A stretch of DNA of 62,902 nucleotides, from positions 1 through 62,902 of the forward strand of contig NW_026251843.1 of the NCBI RefSeq assembly GCF_025024155.1. Direction: 5' to 3'. The notes below the pieces were generated by a model. That model was not told where the DNA came from. It did not search any database and worked only from the letters and a program-made list of their open reading frames with translations. Each line of letters opens with the position of its first letter. Position 1 is the first letter of the stretch. Made by a program: the position numbers and the translations under genes. The DNA is from Gamsiella multidivaricata. Its lineage: Eukaryota; Mortierellomycota; Mortierellomycetes; Mortierellales; Mortierellaceae. This document shows positions 1 to 10,597 of this stretch, one piece after another.

Positions 1-1893
1 CAGCATATGACTGTACGCCCTTGCATTCGTTTTTTCATGTATGTCAACCGTTGTATGAATTCTGTATACACAAAGGAGCAAAAAACAAATGGTATTGGAC
101 AGTAGGCTTGGTCTTGTGGTATCCATAATCGTTCTTTTTAAGAGGTTGATTTTTTGAATGCGCGCCTTGTTGCCACATGAACTTACTTGTTGGCTAAACT
201 ATGATAATTGTCTATAGTTCCTGGATTCAGTCAACAAAACACGATCGATCGCTACAATTGTCCAACTAAACTTTGAGGGTCTGGATTTTTTGCTGTTTAC
301 TTCAAAAGAAAACATCGCTGAGCTATGTGTGTGGGGAAGCGAGTAAAAAGCTGCCCGGACAAAAGATCTTGCTTTCTCCTCTCCCCACCCTTTTCTTTCG
401 CGCTCGACTTGTGCGGCGCTGGTATACGAGGGGCCATATACTAAACTACTGGGGCCATCACTCATCAAAATTGTTAAGGCACTCCACATGTCACTGTCAC
501 ACACTCTGACACTCACTTCCATTCGTCAGCTAGAACAGACCATTACGGGGGAATAAATGAATAATAATAATAACAACAACAACAATGAGAGCCTGGTCCC
601 TTCCTGTTACCTGTTAGCAACAGGACAACTGAAATGTCCAAGGCGCATAGATCGGCCCCATCTCGAACATTTGTCTTCCCCTCTTCATAAAACGCGTGAC
701 AAAAACGAATGCATTCAAATCTAAGCTGCAATAAAAAATGTAATTTTGTAAGCATGCTGACTGAGAAGCTTTATTATATGATACGATGCAAAGGCAGGGA
801 TTCTTCGCAGTAATTAGCAAACGCAGAACACTGTAAAAAAAAAAAAAAAAAAAAAAAAACGCACATGCCACTTTCACGTCAAGGTCATGTTTCCATATCG
901 CGTATTGTGCATTACTGGATTACTGGTACATCGTGAAAATGAAAGAAGGAGGCAATTGGTGCTCACATCCTTTTTTAAATTCACAGGCCACTCTGTGCTC
1001 GCGATATACATGCATTCCAAACAAGGGTCTTGTCCTGTGCGTCCTGCATCTTCATAAGATCATTATTGCTTTACATCGAGCGCCTTTGGTAACTTCACGA
1101 GAAATCCACGAGAGCGATTGCTCCATCATGTGTGTGAATTGGAGAAATTGGGTAGTCCATTGACAGACGAGGAATGTGGAAGTGTGTACGAACTGACATC
1201 TATAGTTCAATTTTTTAAATGATGACTGCGTCCGGCGCGTCATGTGAATCTTGTTCAGGGATGTGCGCATGTTTTCTCGGCTCCCTATGACTTTGCGAAA
1301 GAAACCGTGTATGATATCTGGTCTGAGCCAGACGTGGCTATCTGCAGTTCGTGTGATCGACCGTACACGAAGCGCGTCAATTGGATCTGAATACGCGACG
1401 CGGTAGTAGTACTCTGCATGCAATGGCATATCGTTGTGCCTCTCTTATCTTCGCGCTCCTCTGCTTGTTTCGCTTGAGGCTGTGGACTGGTGCCAACACC
1501 TTTTGGGTGGGTCAGCCATGGCTTGTGCTTGCCAATCGAGTATCAGCACAACTCTCTGATTACAGGTGCAGGGCTAATCATCTTTTTCCGAGAAGTATGG
1601 ATTTGTCATTTCTCAAGGTTCTCTAACTGCATGCCTGTGGTCGATCCCAGGCAAGCCACCTCCGCAACTCCCCATCCCCTGCTGCTGCTGCTGGGAGCTG
1701 AAGATCAGCAGCCAATAACGTCACGAATTGGAATGGGGTTGGGCGACCCAAACTCAAACACTATGCAAGAAGTCCTATGTCATACAATTTTTGGAACCAT
1801 ATAAAGGACTTGACGGCGGCTGCACTGCTTCTTATCGTTCTTCACATTCTTCATTCAACAACACTTCAATTCAACTCAACCACACTAATTACC
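1..1893. other. Non-coding upstream region of transaldolase
   Basis: No reading frame here looks like a real gene; the open frames are short, overlap on both strands and have no recognisable motif. The stretch holds an A-run at about 835-859, a short triplet repeat near 557-585, and the transaldolase promoter at its 3' end. An exon or 3' UTR of a gene lying outside the window cannot be excluded. Confidence 0.5.
1800..1807 (+). promoter_or_regulatory. TATA box of the transaldolase gene
   Basis: TATAAAGG lies 94 bp upstream of the transaldolase ATG at 1894. It is followed by a pyrimidine- and CAAC-rich leader, the usual layout of a strongly expressed fungal gene. Confidence 0.6.
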
Positions 1894-3707
1894 ATGTCTG
1901 CCCTCGATCAGATCAAGAACTACACTACCGTCGTCTCTGACACCGGCGACTTTGAGTGTAAGCAGCCCCTCAATGATATCTCAACACTTTGCATACATTC
2001 TATTTTTCTTTCTTTCCCAGGCTTCCTTGCGAAGATTGAGAAGCTAATCCATTATCTCTTTGGCGGCGCCCTTTCCCTCTCTCTCTCTGTCTCTTTCTCT
2101 CCTCTCTAGCCATTGCCCAGTTCAAGCCCACCGATGCCACCACCAACCCCTCGTTGATCTTGGCTGCCTCCCAGAAGGCCAACTATAGCCATTTGATCGA
2201 CGATGCTATCGCCTATGGAAAGAAGGATGGCGGGTAAGTGTCTTTACAGAATGGACGTATTAGCGCATGTGTGTTATCAAGTGAGTGTGGTACTGCAGCA
2301 TCTTTACTTCGATCGGCAAAATTACCTCAAAGAGTGGTTTGCTGTTCTTCTGCGCCTTCTATACTTTTTCGCGCGTTCTTTTGAAGTAAGCACTTATCAT
2401 GGCGTAGTGAGGTAATGCGCTCGGGAGTACAGAAACGCTTTTGCGCTCAATGCACTGGCGTAGTACGCTATTGATCAGCAAACCCCCCCTCCCCTCCCCT
2501 CAGAAAGTGATGGGGCTTGGACTTGTACAGGGTCTGAGTAGTACTGGTTTGTTTTCCCCACAGAAAAGAGATCGTTGGGAGTTGGGTTTCCGCTGATACC
2601 CGTTGCTATCAGGCAAAGACAGACGCTCATTCACTGTGTTTTGTGCGCCTATGACGGGGTTTCTTTTCTTCGTGTCGTCGCTGAACGTGGGTGTTATTTT
2701 TGGGACGCTTATCAATTTTGGGCTATCTCTGACCCATCATTTCCGATTGATCTATGTGCGCTCTCAATTCGAAATACCGTTCGCTGACATTCCTACCGTT
2801 TTAATGTCTTTATCAATCTCAGCTCCATCGAATCCCAGGTCGGATCAACCTTGGACAAGCTGCTTGTCAACTTTGGTGTGGAGATCCTCAAGATCGTTCC
2901 CGGCCGTGTCTCAACCGAAGTTGATGCCCGCCTCTCCTTCGACAAGGAGGCCACCATCGCCAAGGCCAAGAAGATCATTGGTCTTTACAAGGACGCCGGT
3001 ATTTCCAAGGATCGCGTTCTCATCAAGATTGCCTCCACTTGGGAGGGTATCCAGGCTGCCAAGGAACTCGAATCCAAGGAGGGCATCCACTGCAACTTGA
3101 CTCTTCTCTTCTCCTTTGCCCAGGTATGATCTCTTTTCTCCTCTTGCTCTTGCGATCTATCGGTCAATGTCTACGTCGCACTGTTCTATATGCTGAGCTG
3201 ACACCATCTAATACGCGCTCAATATAGGCTGTTGCTTGTGCTGAGGCCAAGGTCACCTTGATCTCGCCCTTCGTTGGCCGTATCCTTGACTGGTACAAGG
3301 CCTCGACCAAGAAGGAGTACTCCAGTGCTGAGGATCCCGGTGTTGTTTCGGTCTCCAAGATCTACAACTACTACAAGCAGCATGGCTATGACACCATTGT
3401 CATGGGTGCCTCTTTCCGCTCTGTTGGCGAGATTGAGGAGTTGGCTGGATGTGACTTCTTGACCATCTCGCCCGCTCTTCTGGAGGAGCTCCACAAGTCA
3501 GACAAGAAAATTGAGCGCAAGTTGAGCCCTGAGCAGGCGAAATCGAGCTCCCAGCAATACCCCAAGGTCAGCTATAACGAGCCTAGCTTCCGCTGGGAGT
3601 TGAACGAGGATGCCATGGCGACCGAGAAGTTGTCTGAGGGTATCCGCAAGTTCGCTGCCGATGCCGTCAAGTTGGAGAAGATCCTTGAGGAGAAACTGTC
3701 GCACTAA
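1894..3707 (+). CDS. TAL1: Transaldolase
   Basis: Transaldolase of the non-oxidative pentose phosphate pathway, a cytosolic enzyme moving a dihydroxyacetone unit between sedoheptulose-7-phosphate and glyceraldehyde-3-phosphate. Four exons fit: 1894-1957, 2110-2233, 2823-3123 and 3228-3707, closing in phase to 322 residues, close to the usual fungal length of about 330. The first family signature (DATTNPSLI) is at residues 30-38. The second contains the Schiff-base lysine, K131, in [13 protein letters not shown]. Later segments such as [14 protein letters not shown] and [17 protein letters not shown] also match the family. The start is the first ATG after the TATA box and gives the family N-terminus. 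Intron 2 is long (589 bp); introns 1 and 3 are short. Confidence 0.96.
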
Positions 3708-3812
3708 AAGAGTTGCTTACTGAGGAGGGAAGAACAAGAACCTGAAGAAAACCAATGAAAACCGCAACAGATCTGCTATGTCTCATCAACCTAAATGCAT
3801 GGATGCATTGTA

Positions 3813-3818
3813 AATAAA
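3813..3818 (+). terminator. Polyadenylation signal of transaldolase
   Basis: AATAAA about 105 bp after the transaldolase stop codon. It is followed by two copies of CATATTACAG in direct repeat (about 3821-3840). Assigned by position and consensus only. Confidence 0.5.
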
Positions 3819-4098
3819 AGCATATTACAGCATATTACAGCGTATTGTCATTGTCTACCTGGGGCCATCCCCCAAGAAGAGGTATCCCCAGTGGTCCTCA
3901 AATGGTTCTGTTCGCAGTGCGGCGGGGAGGACGGGAGAGAGTCAAACTTAGGGGATCCAAGTCAAGTCGTCTCTTGAACGCATCTGTGGAGCTCCTTTGC
4001 GGCGCCACCAGCACCCATCTGTTGTTATCTTCACCCTCCCGCTCCCACATTTCTCTCTCTCTCCTTCTTTCTCCCTCACCACAATCACTCCAAGCAAA

Positions 4099-5735
4099 AT
4101 GCCCAGATTATCCCAATACCAGCAGGACCTCTGCGATGCCAAGATGCTCGTCGCCTTCACCGGCCTGGACTCTGACGAAGAGGCCTTCGAAGAGGCCCTC
4201 GAATTCTACGCCCTCCTCAAGTCCTACGGCAGTCCCTCCACTGTGCGCCTCTCCCAAAAGTTTCGCCCAAGCAGTTCCTATTTCACAACTACCTTCACGA
4301 CCCTCCCCGAGAACGACTTCCGTGCCCTCTTCCGCACCTCCAGACAAGGGTTTGCCAAGATCCTCAAGCAAATCCAGGACCGACCTGTGTTCAAGAACAA
4401 GCCGAATTACCCACAAACGGACCCGGCCCACCAACTCGCCGTCGCACTCGCCTGCTTCGGTGCATGTGGGAAGGAGGCGATGCTTGCAACGATGGGGGCG
4501 AAGTTTGGGATCGCACAAGGGACGATGGAGCTCTATACGAACCGTCTAATCACGGCGCTATTGGAAGTCGAGGGAAATTGGTTGCGGTGGCCCGAGGAGG
4601 AGTCTAGGGAGGAGCATGGGCAAGCAATGAGGAAAGAGGGGTTTCCGGGGTGTGTTGGGTTCATGGATGTTACCAAGATTCGTCTTACGCAGAAGCCGGC
4701 CGGTTCGTTTGACTGGTTTGATGAATACTGCGACAAAAGTGGAAGGTAACCACGGTGCGAAAGAACCTTTAGAGAACAACTACGAGCGAGGACCATGCCT
4801 TGCATCCGTCCAGCAGGACTGGAGCTGATATCCTTTCCTTTTCGTTTGTACATACAGAGCCTCTATCTGCATACAGATCGTCAGCGACATCAACAAGCGC
4901 ATCATCTACTATTATATCGGCACCCCCGGTTCAATCACCAAAAAAACCGTCTTCGCGCGCTCCACTCTCTGCAAGGAACCCGACCATCACTTCGCTCCCG
5001 GTGAGTATGTCCTCGCCAACTCTACCTATCCAGCCCTACTGACCTGTGTCCCAGCCTACAGTCGATCGAACGGACTCGGACGAGGCTTTTAACAAAATTC
5101 TGGCACGATCCCGTAGGCGCGTTGATGTCTGCATCGGCAGCCTAAAGTCTCGCTGGCGGTCCTTACAAGAGACGCGACAGCGAATTCGATACAACGACGA
5201 TATGAAGGTCTTTTTTGAATGGGTTAGGGCATGTTGTATACTCCACAATATGCTGTTGCGCCCAGGAGATCCTTGGGTCGATATTTTCCTCGATCAAGAG
5301 GGTCCAGATCCAGAGCTAGAACCGCAGCCACAGCCAGAGCTAGTGGGGGGCAAGGTGCAACCGCAACAGCCTAGTACAGACGATGAACTGCAGTTCCGGG
5401 AGAGCCTGAAGAAGACCACGCTCGAGACGAATCATGCACGCGGGAAACTTCCAGCACTCGCGGCCGCAGAGAGGGTCATCAGACAACCAAAGCTCAAGGC
5501 TGTGAACAGGATCCAACTCTTGAAGGCCCAGAAGCAGAGTACGCGCAAGACAAAGTCTGCAGGAGGCAACGTTCCAGCGGTCGCAGAAACAGAGACAGAG
5601 GCACAGATAGAAGCAGAGAATACTGATGGCCTGGCAGAGATCCAGGCAAGGGATCCGGAGCAGTTTCGCGAGGCATTGAAGGAAGTCGTCCTCAAGACCA
5701 ATCGTGCACGCGGCGCTTTACCCGTAGCTCAATAA
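4099..5735 (+). CDS. HARBI1/PIF-like DDE nuclease with altered catalytic residues
   Basis: Resembles the plant-transposase/HARBI1 (DDE_Tnp_4) family. Exons 4099-4745, 4858-5000 and 5062-5735 join in phase to 487 residues. The first catalytic aspartate is seen as GFMDVTK (D190), followed by SICIQIVSD and IGTPGS typical of the family. The block that should carry the second acid reads YVLANSTYP, with N where D is expected, and lies inside the 61-bp segment 5001-5061. That segment has a consensus donor (GTGAGTATGT) and a TACTGAC branch site. The third acid block reads RRRVDVCIGSLKSRW, with D where E is usual. If intron 2 is not spliced, the frame stops at 5090-5092. No terminal inverted repeats were seen. 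It could be a domesticated gene or a decaying transposase. Confidence 0.65.
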
Positions 5736-6100
5736 CTGGCGGGCATAAAGAGGGCTTGAGAGGTCTTTTTTTTTTTTTTTTTTTTTTTTTTTGCGTGGTT
5801 TAATATACGAGGATACTGGCCTTGAGAAATCGACCAGCCAAATCAGCCAAATATCTTTTGTATACCGGGTAATTCATATTACAAAGAGGTACATACCGCG
5901 AGCTTCTTCTTCAGGCAATAGTAATAGCAAGTAATAGCAACAATGCGCACACGCAAAAAAAATATTGATAAAACAAGAACAAACGATGCAGATGTATTTG
6001 TTGTAGCGATTTTTATTTCATAAATTACAAGACCATTGAACGGGATGGTTAAACATATTGAACAAGAAAGAGAGAAAACTCAGGTGAACGCTATATAGCC
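5736..6100. other. Convergent intergenic region with T-run
   Basis: Lies between two convergent genes. It contains a run of about 27 T at 5766-5792 and otherwise AT-rich sequence consistent with two 3' UTRs. No gene seen. Confidence 0.6.
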
Positions 6101-7964
6101 CTATAGCGATGTGGGGATAGGAATGAGATGCCTCATCCGCTCGACCTTGACCTTCAGGTACTTGTCCAATTCTTTGCCCTTCACGATCTTGTTCTCGACC
6201 GCACCCTCCTTGACCTCGAACTCGCCCTCGGTACCTTGTTGAATGGCCTCCCAGGACTTGGGCATCATCGGCACCCTCTCGACCACGCGGATCGAGCTAT
6301 TCTTCTCGACCTGTTCGATCTTGTCCGGGTTGTTGGTCAGCAGTCGGATCTGGTCCAACCCAAGGTCCTGCAGAATCGCCTGTGCAACTTCATAAGTGCG
6401 TTCGTCCGCGCCATGGTTCAACAGCAAATTCGCCATCACAGTGTCATATCCAAGGTCTTGTAAGTTGTAGGCCCTAAAAAAAAAAAAAAAAAGGAGGGAC
6501 AACGGCCGCGGGTGGAGTGGTTAGCATTCAGAAAGAAAAAAAAAAAAAAAAAAAAAAAAACAGTTGGTGGCGTATGTCTCTTTGTGCTGTCTCCTCTCCG
6601 GCTGAATATTTCCGTGCTCCACAAACTAGAAGCGATCACCCGCATTGACTGCCTACTATCCCGACCAACCAGCTGCAAGAATTAAATAAATATTCACATG
6701 GGTGCCTTCCTTATCCCGCACGTACACACACGACAACCACAACCGCTATGACAAACATGGGTTGGAGAAACTGCTAGCAAAAAAAAAAAGAAAAACAACA
6801 ACAAGAATAACTCAGCATTACTTACTTGAGTTTCTCGCCGAGACCAATGCCACGTCCCTCTTGGCGCAGATAGACGACCACTCCACATCCTTGGGCCTTC
6901 ATCAATCGGATCGCTTCGTCCAATTGCTCGCCACAGTCGCACCGTGCCGAGTGACCAATCTCGCCCGTGAAGCATTCCGAGTGAATACGGACCAACGGCG
7001 CCGCCCCTGCCGACGCAACTGAAGAAGCCATCGTTGATGTCGTCGACATGGACGCTTCAACCTCAGTCGTCGTTGACTCCATAACCGTGTCCTGATCCTT
7101 GTCGAACTCTACGACGGTCTCGGTTGTCACTGTCACTGTTGCTGTCGCTGTCGCTGTTGTTGTCGCCGTTGCCGTCGCAGTCCTGAAAGGCCCGCTCGGC
7201 GGTTGCTGATCTGCATCAACCATATTCTGCAGACGACCCGTATAAGCACCTCGTCTAAGTCGGTCCATCTCCGTCTCGTTCGGCTGAACTCTATCCAGAG
7301 TCCGGCTTCGGATCGCATCCCCAAACACAAACGCCAGATGCTCCTTCTTGTCCTGCTTGTTCTCGTAGATATGCAAAAAATACTCGGATCCATCGGGGGT
7401 CGGGATCCTTGCTCGAGCGGCGCACCAGGCCAAGGGGTCAGCCTTGTCCTCGACCTCGTCCTTGTCTTCCTTGGACGAAGCAGCAGTACTGGTGTTAGTG
7501 CTGCTGCGCAGGATGGACGCTGGAGTGGTCGAGGGGACGTTGGACGGGTACTGTTTCTGGCTGAGGACGGTCAGGGGCGGGGTTGCAGGAGGGGTGTTTA
7601 GCAGGGTGAGGGGATCGATCTGCGCAGACATACGCCGAGGAACGGGCGTTTGCAAATCGACCGGGGAGGGTGAGGTCGTGGAAGCCGAAGAGGGATGGGT
7701 ATCTGGAGAGGTGTCTTTGTTTTTACTGCTGGCGGTGGTGGTGTGAGTGTGCGAGGGAGCCGTGTAGGGCTGTTGACGGATAGGATGGTGTGAGGAAGGG
7801 TGGTTGTGGTGGCCATGGCTATGGCCGTAGTGTGCGTGCGAGTGAGTGTGCTGGTGACTCTTAAAGAAGAAGGGATTCATGTGGTCGATGGCGTTCCTGG
7901 GGATGTAGCCCTGGTGGTGCACAGCGATGGGAGCAGCCTCGTTCATGGAGATGTCGCAGGCCAT
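6101..7964 (-). CDS. RIB1: GTP cyclohydrolase II
   Basis: First enzyme of riboflavin synthesis, converting GTP to 2,5-diamino-6-ribosylamino-4-pyrimidinone 5'-phosphate. Two exons, 7964-6826 and 6473-6101, give 503 residues, longer than the roughly 345 of yeast Rib1. The zinc ligands are C331, C342 and C344 ([18 protein letters not shown]). [11 protein letters not shown] and [11 protein letters not shown] follow, and [12 protein letters not shown] lies near the C-terminus. An upstream block with RARIPTPDG and [15 protein letters not shown] matches yeast Rib1. The excess length is low complexity: a His-rich stretch at about residues 37-60, Ser/Thr/Pro-rich sequence, and an Ala/Thr/Val insert between the two conserved blocks. 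The start chosen (MACDIS) is downstream of a less likely in-frame extension. The 352-bp intron ends in a long T tract before its acceptor. Confidence 0.95.
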
Positions 7965-8686
7965 TGTCACTCGATTGATGAGAGCGGGAGTGGAGACGAA
8001 GAGAGGATGAAAAGGAGGAGGAAGAGAGGAGGGGGGATGAGAAAGTACACACTCACACAAACTCAGTCAGTCAAAGAAGAGGATGATGGGACAGAGAGAA
8101 AGAGAAAGAAAAAAGAATGAAGGAACACCGCCCGGGTTATGAACATACGCTCAACCCGGCGGAATCCATTATTCGATCGGCTCACCCATTCCATCTATCC
8201 ACATAATCCACATAATCCACATACATAGACTGACACTCCCCCCCTCCACGCCACACACCACACCGTCCCCTCCCATTTACTTCCTGCAAGTAATAAGAGA
8301 ATAAGAGTGCTTGCTGTACACAACACAACCCCCGGATGGAGGGGGGAAGTGTGTGTGTGCGTGCGGCTTTATCTCTGGGATCTGTGGGGAGACTATCTAT
8401 GCTTGTCCTTGTGGGATAGTAAATCCGGTCGTGCAATTGAGGAGTGTAGATCGGGTGTCGTGCAATTGGGGAGTGCCGTGCAATTGAGGAATGTAATGTG
8501 TCGTGGGGGTGCCTGATCGCATTTGCTGTACGTGTGTTTTCACACATACACACACATACACACACACCAAAAGCAGCGTCTGCAGTCCAGTCCCGATCTC
8601 TTCTTTGAATTCAATTCCTCCCCTCTCTCTCTCTCCCCTCCTTCCATCTTCCTTCCATCAACCCACGCACCCAACCAACATCCAAC
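7965..8686. promoter_or_regulatory. Shared divergent promoter region, RIB1 / COX5A homologue
   Basis: 722 bp separate two divergent start codons. The region holds CT-rich and CA-repeat tracts (about 8540-8568) and the repeated motif GTGCAATTG near 8431-8485 (three copies with small changes). No gene seen. Confidence 0.45.
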
Positions 8687-9854
8687 ATGACCCGCTTCGC
8701 TGCCATCTCCCGCCCTCTCGCTGCTGCTGCCCGTGTCCAGGTCGCTCGCTCGGCCCTTGCCACCCGCTCTGCTGTCCAGAGTAAGCCCATACTTAATCTC
8801 TTCGGCAATCGAGTCCTCCCTCCCTCGGTCCTCCTTCCCCCTCTCCCTCGTCTACGCAATCGATCAACTCTACGATGCATAGGACATCTCTGACCATCTC
8901 AACCACAACATGGACGACTACAATATTGTATCATCAATACGACACAGCGCCGTCTGTTCTTGTCCGCAAAGGACACACCTGGATGACCGACGACACATGC
9001 GTTTCGGAAAAGTCGCGGCTAGGATTTATTTTATTCGCTCCCTAATTTTTTCGCGCTTGTTCAGGAGAGGGATCCCTTTTGTCGATTCGTGCGAGGAGAA
9101 ACGCGCTTTACGCTGCCGGAAATGACTCTTCATCCAACCAACCAACCAACCAACCAACCAACCAACCAACCAACCAACCCAAAAAAAAAAAAGGCTGCTC
9201 ATGGAATCATCGCCAACAGAATGCAGCTGTTCATTGCTTGAAGGCACACTTATCAGAAGTGAGATGAAACCTTGTCCGGAAGAAGCAGGAGCTCCGAAAC
9301 CTGCTTTTGGATGGCCCCAATGTTACGCCACTCTTTCATGCTTATTTAACTGCAAAAAAAAACACATGTGCATCCTACACAGGATAATGGCCTCGGAAGG
9401 AGAACGAGAGGGCGGGAAAACGAGAGAATCACGACAATTATAACGCGTTTCCTTCTCTCTCTTGTGTGTGTGCGTGTATTTTACTAACCCCCCGTTACAA
9501 TGTTCATCCATATCTTTGGTCTCTTTAGTCCGCCACTACTCTGAGCACCACGAGGAATCCTTTGAGGACTTCACCGCCCGTTTCGTCAAGTTCTTCGATA
9601 ACGTCGACGATCTCTTTGAGCTCCAGCGTGGATTGAACAACGCCTTCGGATACGATCTCGTCCCCTCGCCCTCCGTGATCGAGGCTGCCCTCAAGGCCGC
9701 CCGTCGCGTCAACGACTACCCTACCGCCGTCCGTATCTTTGAGGGATTGAAGGTCAAGGCTGGCTCCGAGGCCCTTTACAAGCAGTACTTGGATGAGTTG
9801 GCCCCCCTCAAGACTCAATTGGGTGTCGAGACCAAGGAGGAGCTCGGCTTTTAA
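8687..9854 (+). CDS. COX6: Cytochrome c oxidase subunit Va (yeast Cox6), mitochondrial
   Basis: Nuclear-encoded matrix-side subunit of respiratory complex IV. Exon 1 (8687-8780) encodes an Arg/Ala-rich mitochondrial presequence. Exon 2 (9529-9854) encodes the mature domain, beginning near HYSEHHEESFEDFTARF, with LFELQRGLNN and EAALKAARRVNDYPTAVR typical of the family. Total 139 residues, a normal length. The 748-bp intron has a TTACTAAC branch site just before the acceptor, and contains a CCAA tetranucleotide array and an A-run. The presequence/mature boundary falls close to the intron position. Confidence 0.94.
9134..9179 (+). repeat. CCAA tetranucleotide microsatellite in COX6 intron
   Basis: About eleven uninterrupted CCAA units followed by an A-run at about 9181-9192. 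It lies inside the intron of the oxidase subunit gene. Confidence 0.95.
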
Positions 9855-10259
9855 GATACTTTTAGAGCATCATAACTAAAAGGAAGCGAGTTTGAAAAAG
9901 GACAAAAAAACAAAAAGAAAAAAGAGAAAGGAAGACGAATGGACCACAGGAAAGAGGAAATCTGAATCTTTATATTATTATTGCGTTTCTCTTTTCTGCT
10001 TTTAACGCTGCTGCGTGAATGAACAACAAACAATTCCTCAGCACATCGATACAAGGACCCATTCTTATTTTTTTTTACTTTACTTTTCTTTTTCTTTTTT
10101 TTCCTTTTTGTGCTTTTGATTGTCATTGGAATAACAAAAAAAGATAGAAACAACCGAATAAAAAAAATACATTACTGCTTTACATCCTTCATCTTTATCA
10201 TTAAAGTCGCGTTGTAGTTCATGTCTTCTCTCAGGATCTGTCGATCGTTTTTGCACAGC

Positions 10260-10299
<40 letters not shown>

Positions 10300-10597
10300 T
10301 AGAAAGACAAAAAGGCGGCTGTGCTTCCTTAACAAGCACACAAAGCGACAATTAACAACATTCCATCGGACCAAAAGTGTTAAAGAATGCATAGAGGTTT
10401 TAATGATATGAGTATTGTGCATATGTGTGTTCCCTCCTCGCCACTGCCCATCCATAGTCTACAGAAGAAAAGAAAAACATGAATTATAAAAAAAAAGAAA
10501 GAAAAAAGCGGAGGGTGCAAGAAGGAAGGAAGGAAGTCCGGAAGCCAAAAAGAACAAAAAAACAACAACAGTCGATATAACGGCGCTATTCGTCGTT
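9855..10597. other. Convergent intergenic region with long A-run
   Basis: AT-rich sequence between convergent genes, holding several A- and T-rich stretches and a 36-bp A-run at 10261-10296. No gene seen. Confidence 0.6.
10261..10296 (+). repeat. Poly(A) tract of 36 bp
   Basis: Uninterrupted A homopolymer, the longest in the window. It lies between the COX6 and NOP58 3' ends. Confidence 0.9.

Noticed and set aside
5001..5054. 54-bp intron in the HARBI1-like gene using the acceptor at 5054
   Set aside because: It keeps the frame that stops at 5090, losing the conserved C-terminal block; the acceptor at 5061 restores that block.
9134..9179. CCAA array as a telomere-like or CRISPR-like repeat
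   Set aside because: Simple tetranucleotide microsatellite within an intron; unit is not telomeric and there are no spacers.
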